From Dyella sp. BiH032 (GTDB lineage Bacteria; Pseudomonadota; Gammaproteobacteria; Xanthomonadales; Rhodanobacteraceae), in the NCBI RefSeq assembly GCF_031954525.1, contig NZ_CP134867.1, forward strand, positions 2,542,001 through 2,606,000: DNA of 64,000 nucleotides, in the 5' to 3' direction. Each line of letters begins with the position of its first letter. Position 1 is the first letter of the stretch. The translations under genes and the position numbers were made by a program. Of the stretch, positions 63,628 to 64,000 are shown in pieces. The notes under the pieces are model-generated. The model searched no databases. It was not told where the DNA came from and worked only from the letters and a program-made list of their open reading frames with translations.

Positions 63628-64000
63628 ATGAATGAAGCAAACAGGCAGATGACCGTCCGCGTCGCGGCCAGGAGCTCGGCGGCCGTGCTGCTTGCCTGCG
63701 CCTGCGGCACGGCCGCGGCACAACAATCGCCCGCGCTCGACAATGTGAGCGTGTGGCTGGGCGGCTTCTACGCGAACACCGACACGAAGGTCAGCGCAAG
63801 CGATCCCAACAACCAAGTCAACGGCCACGTCAATCTGGAGGACGACCTGGGCTTTCCGGACCACAAGTTCAGCCCGCGTGCGCGCGTCGACGTGCTCTTG
63901 GGCGAGCACCAGGGTTTCTCGTTCGATTACTACTCCATCAACCGCAAGGAAACCCGCTACCTGAGCCGGGCCATCGATTATCGCGGCGTGACCTACGCGG
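63628..64000 (+). CDS. Outer-membrane protein, 3' end outside window
   Basis: The first 124 codons of an exported protein cut by the window end. AAAGGGA precedes ATG 63,628. A signal peptide runs to about residue 31 (ACGTAAAQQ), then a beta-strand-rich pattern with aromatic pairs (VWLGGFYAN, FSFDYYSI) typical of outer-membrane barrels. Its family cannot be fixed from this part. Confidence 0.6.
   Translation, partial: MNEANRQMTVRVAARSSAAVLLACACGTAAAQQSPALDNVSVWLGGFYANTDTKVSASDPNNQVNGHVNLEDDLGFPDHKFSPRARVDVLLGEHQGFSFDYYSINRKETRYLSRAIDYRGVTYA

Overview
The window is a GC-rich chromosomal segment that looks like a gammaproteobacterium of the order Xanthomonadales (Lysobacterales), most likely Rhodanobacteraceae (Dyella / Luteibacter / Rhodanobacter type). 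Supporting signs are a large glucokinase-linked TonB-dependent receptor, a protein with an XVIPCD-like type IV secretion tail, the intergenic repeat family and the general gene content. The genus is an inference. I saw no rRNA, tRNA or CRISPR array.

Region 1 (1-21,000) is a compact stress and low-oxygen island. It holds a CBS / nucleoside-phosphorylase / PRPP-synthetase-like operon, a phasin-GNAT-host_attach operon, a metallothionein, a ribonucleotide-reductase-like protein, a Crp/Fnr regulator, a hybrid histidine kinase with an OmpR-type regulator, an acetoacetyl-CoA reductase, a phosphoribosyltransferase-hydrolase fusion, Hsp20, an erythromycin-esterase-like protein, dodecin plus universal stress protein, a CusF-like protein, ChaB, a CBS-BON protein, a second-type FtsH, a small secreted protein and a flavodoxin. 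Nine 14-bp FNR-type boxes (TTGAN-N4-RTCAA) lie in front of these genes. Five have a -10-like hexamer centred exactly 31 bp from the box centre and two at 32 bp, the geometry of class II FNR promoters. The encoded Crp/Fnr protein keeps the FNR recognition-helix residues but lacks the cysteines that bind the 4Fe-4S cluster. This regulon is the most interesting system in the window.

Region 2 (21,000-34,000) holds a methyltransferase, glucokinase with a 907-residue TonB-dependent receptor, an orphan protein with an XVIPCD-like tail, PhzF, small proteins, an alpha/beta hydrolase and a striking ferritin-like / 4Fe-4S / double-CDGSH fusion.

Region 3 (34,000-37,100) holds an orphan ParB-like protein and an IS30-family element. 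The element is inserted in a hairpin of an intergenic repeat whose uninterrupted sister copy lies at 14,456-15,038. A 9-unit 7-bp tandem repeat follows.

Region 4 (37,100-64,000) is mostly ordinary accessory and housekeeping sequence: SnoaL-like and DUF4279 proteins, a TPR protein, katG with an OxyR-like upstream site, a cupin, a methyltransferase/TetR pair, a GGDEF cyclase, a macrodomain protein, an orphan AAA ATPase, an extracellular PHB-depolymerase-like esterase, dbpA, an amino-acid permease, AraC/LysE, a PoxB-like TPP enzyme with a 53-residue protein and a DUF72 protein, and the start of an outer-membrane protein cut by the window end.
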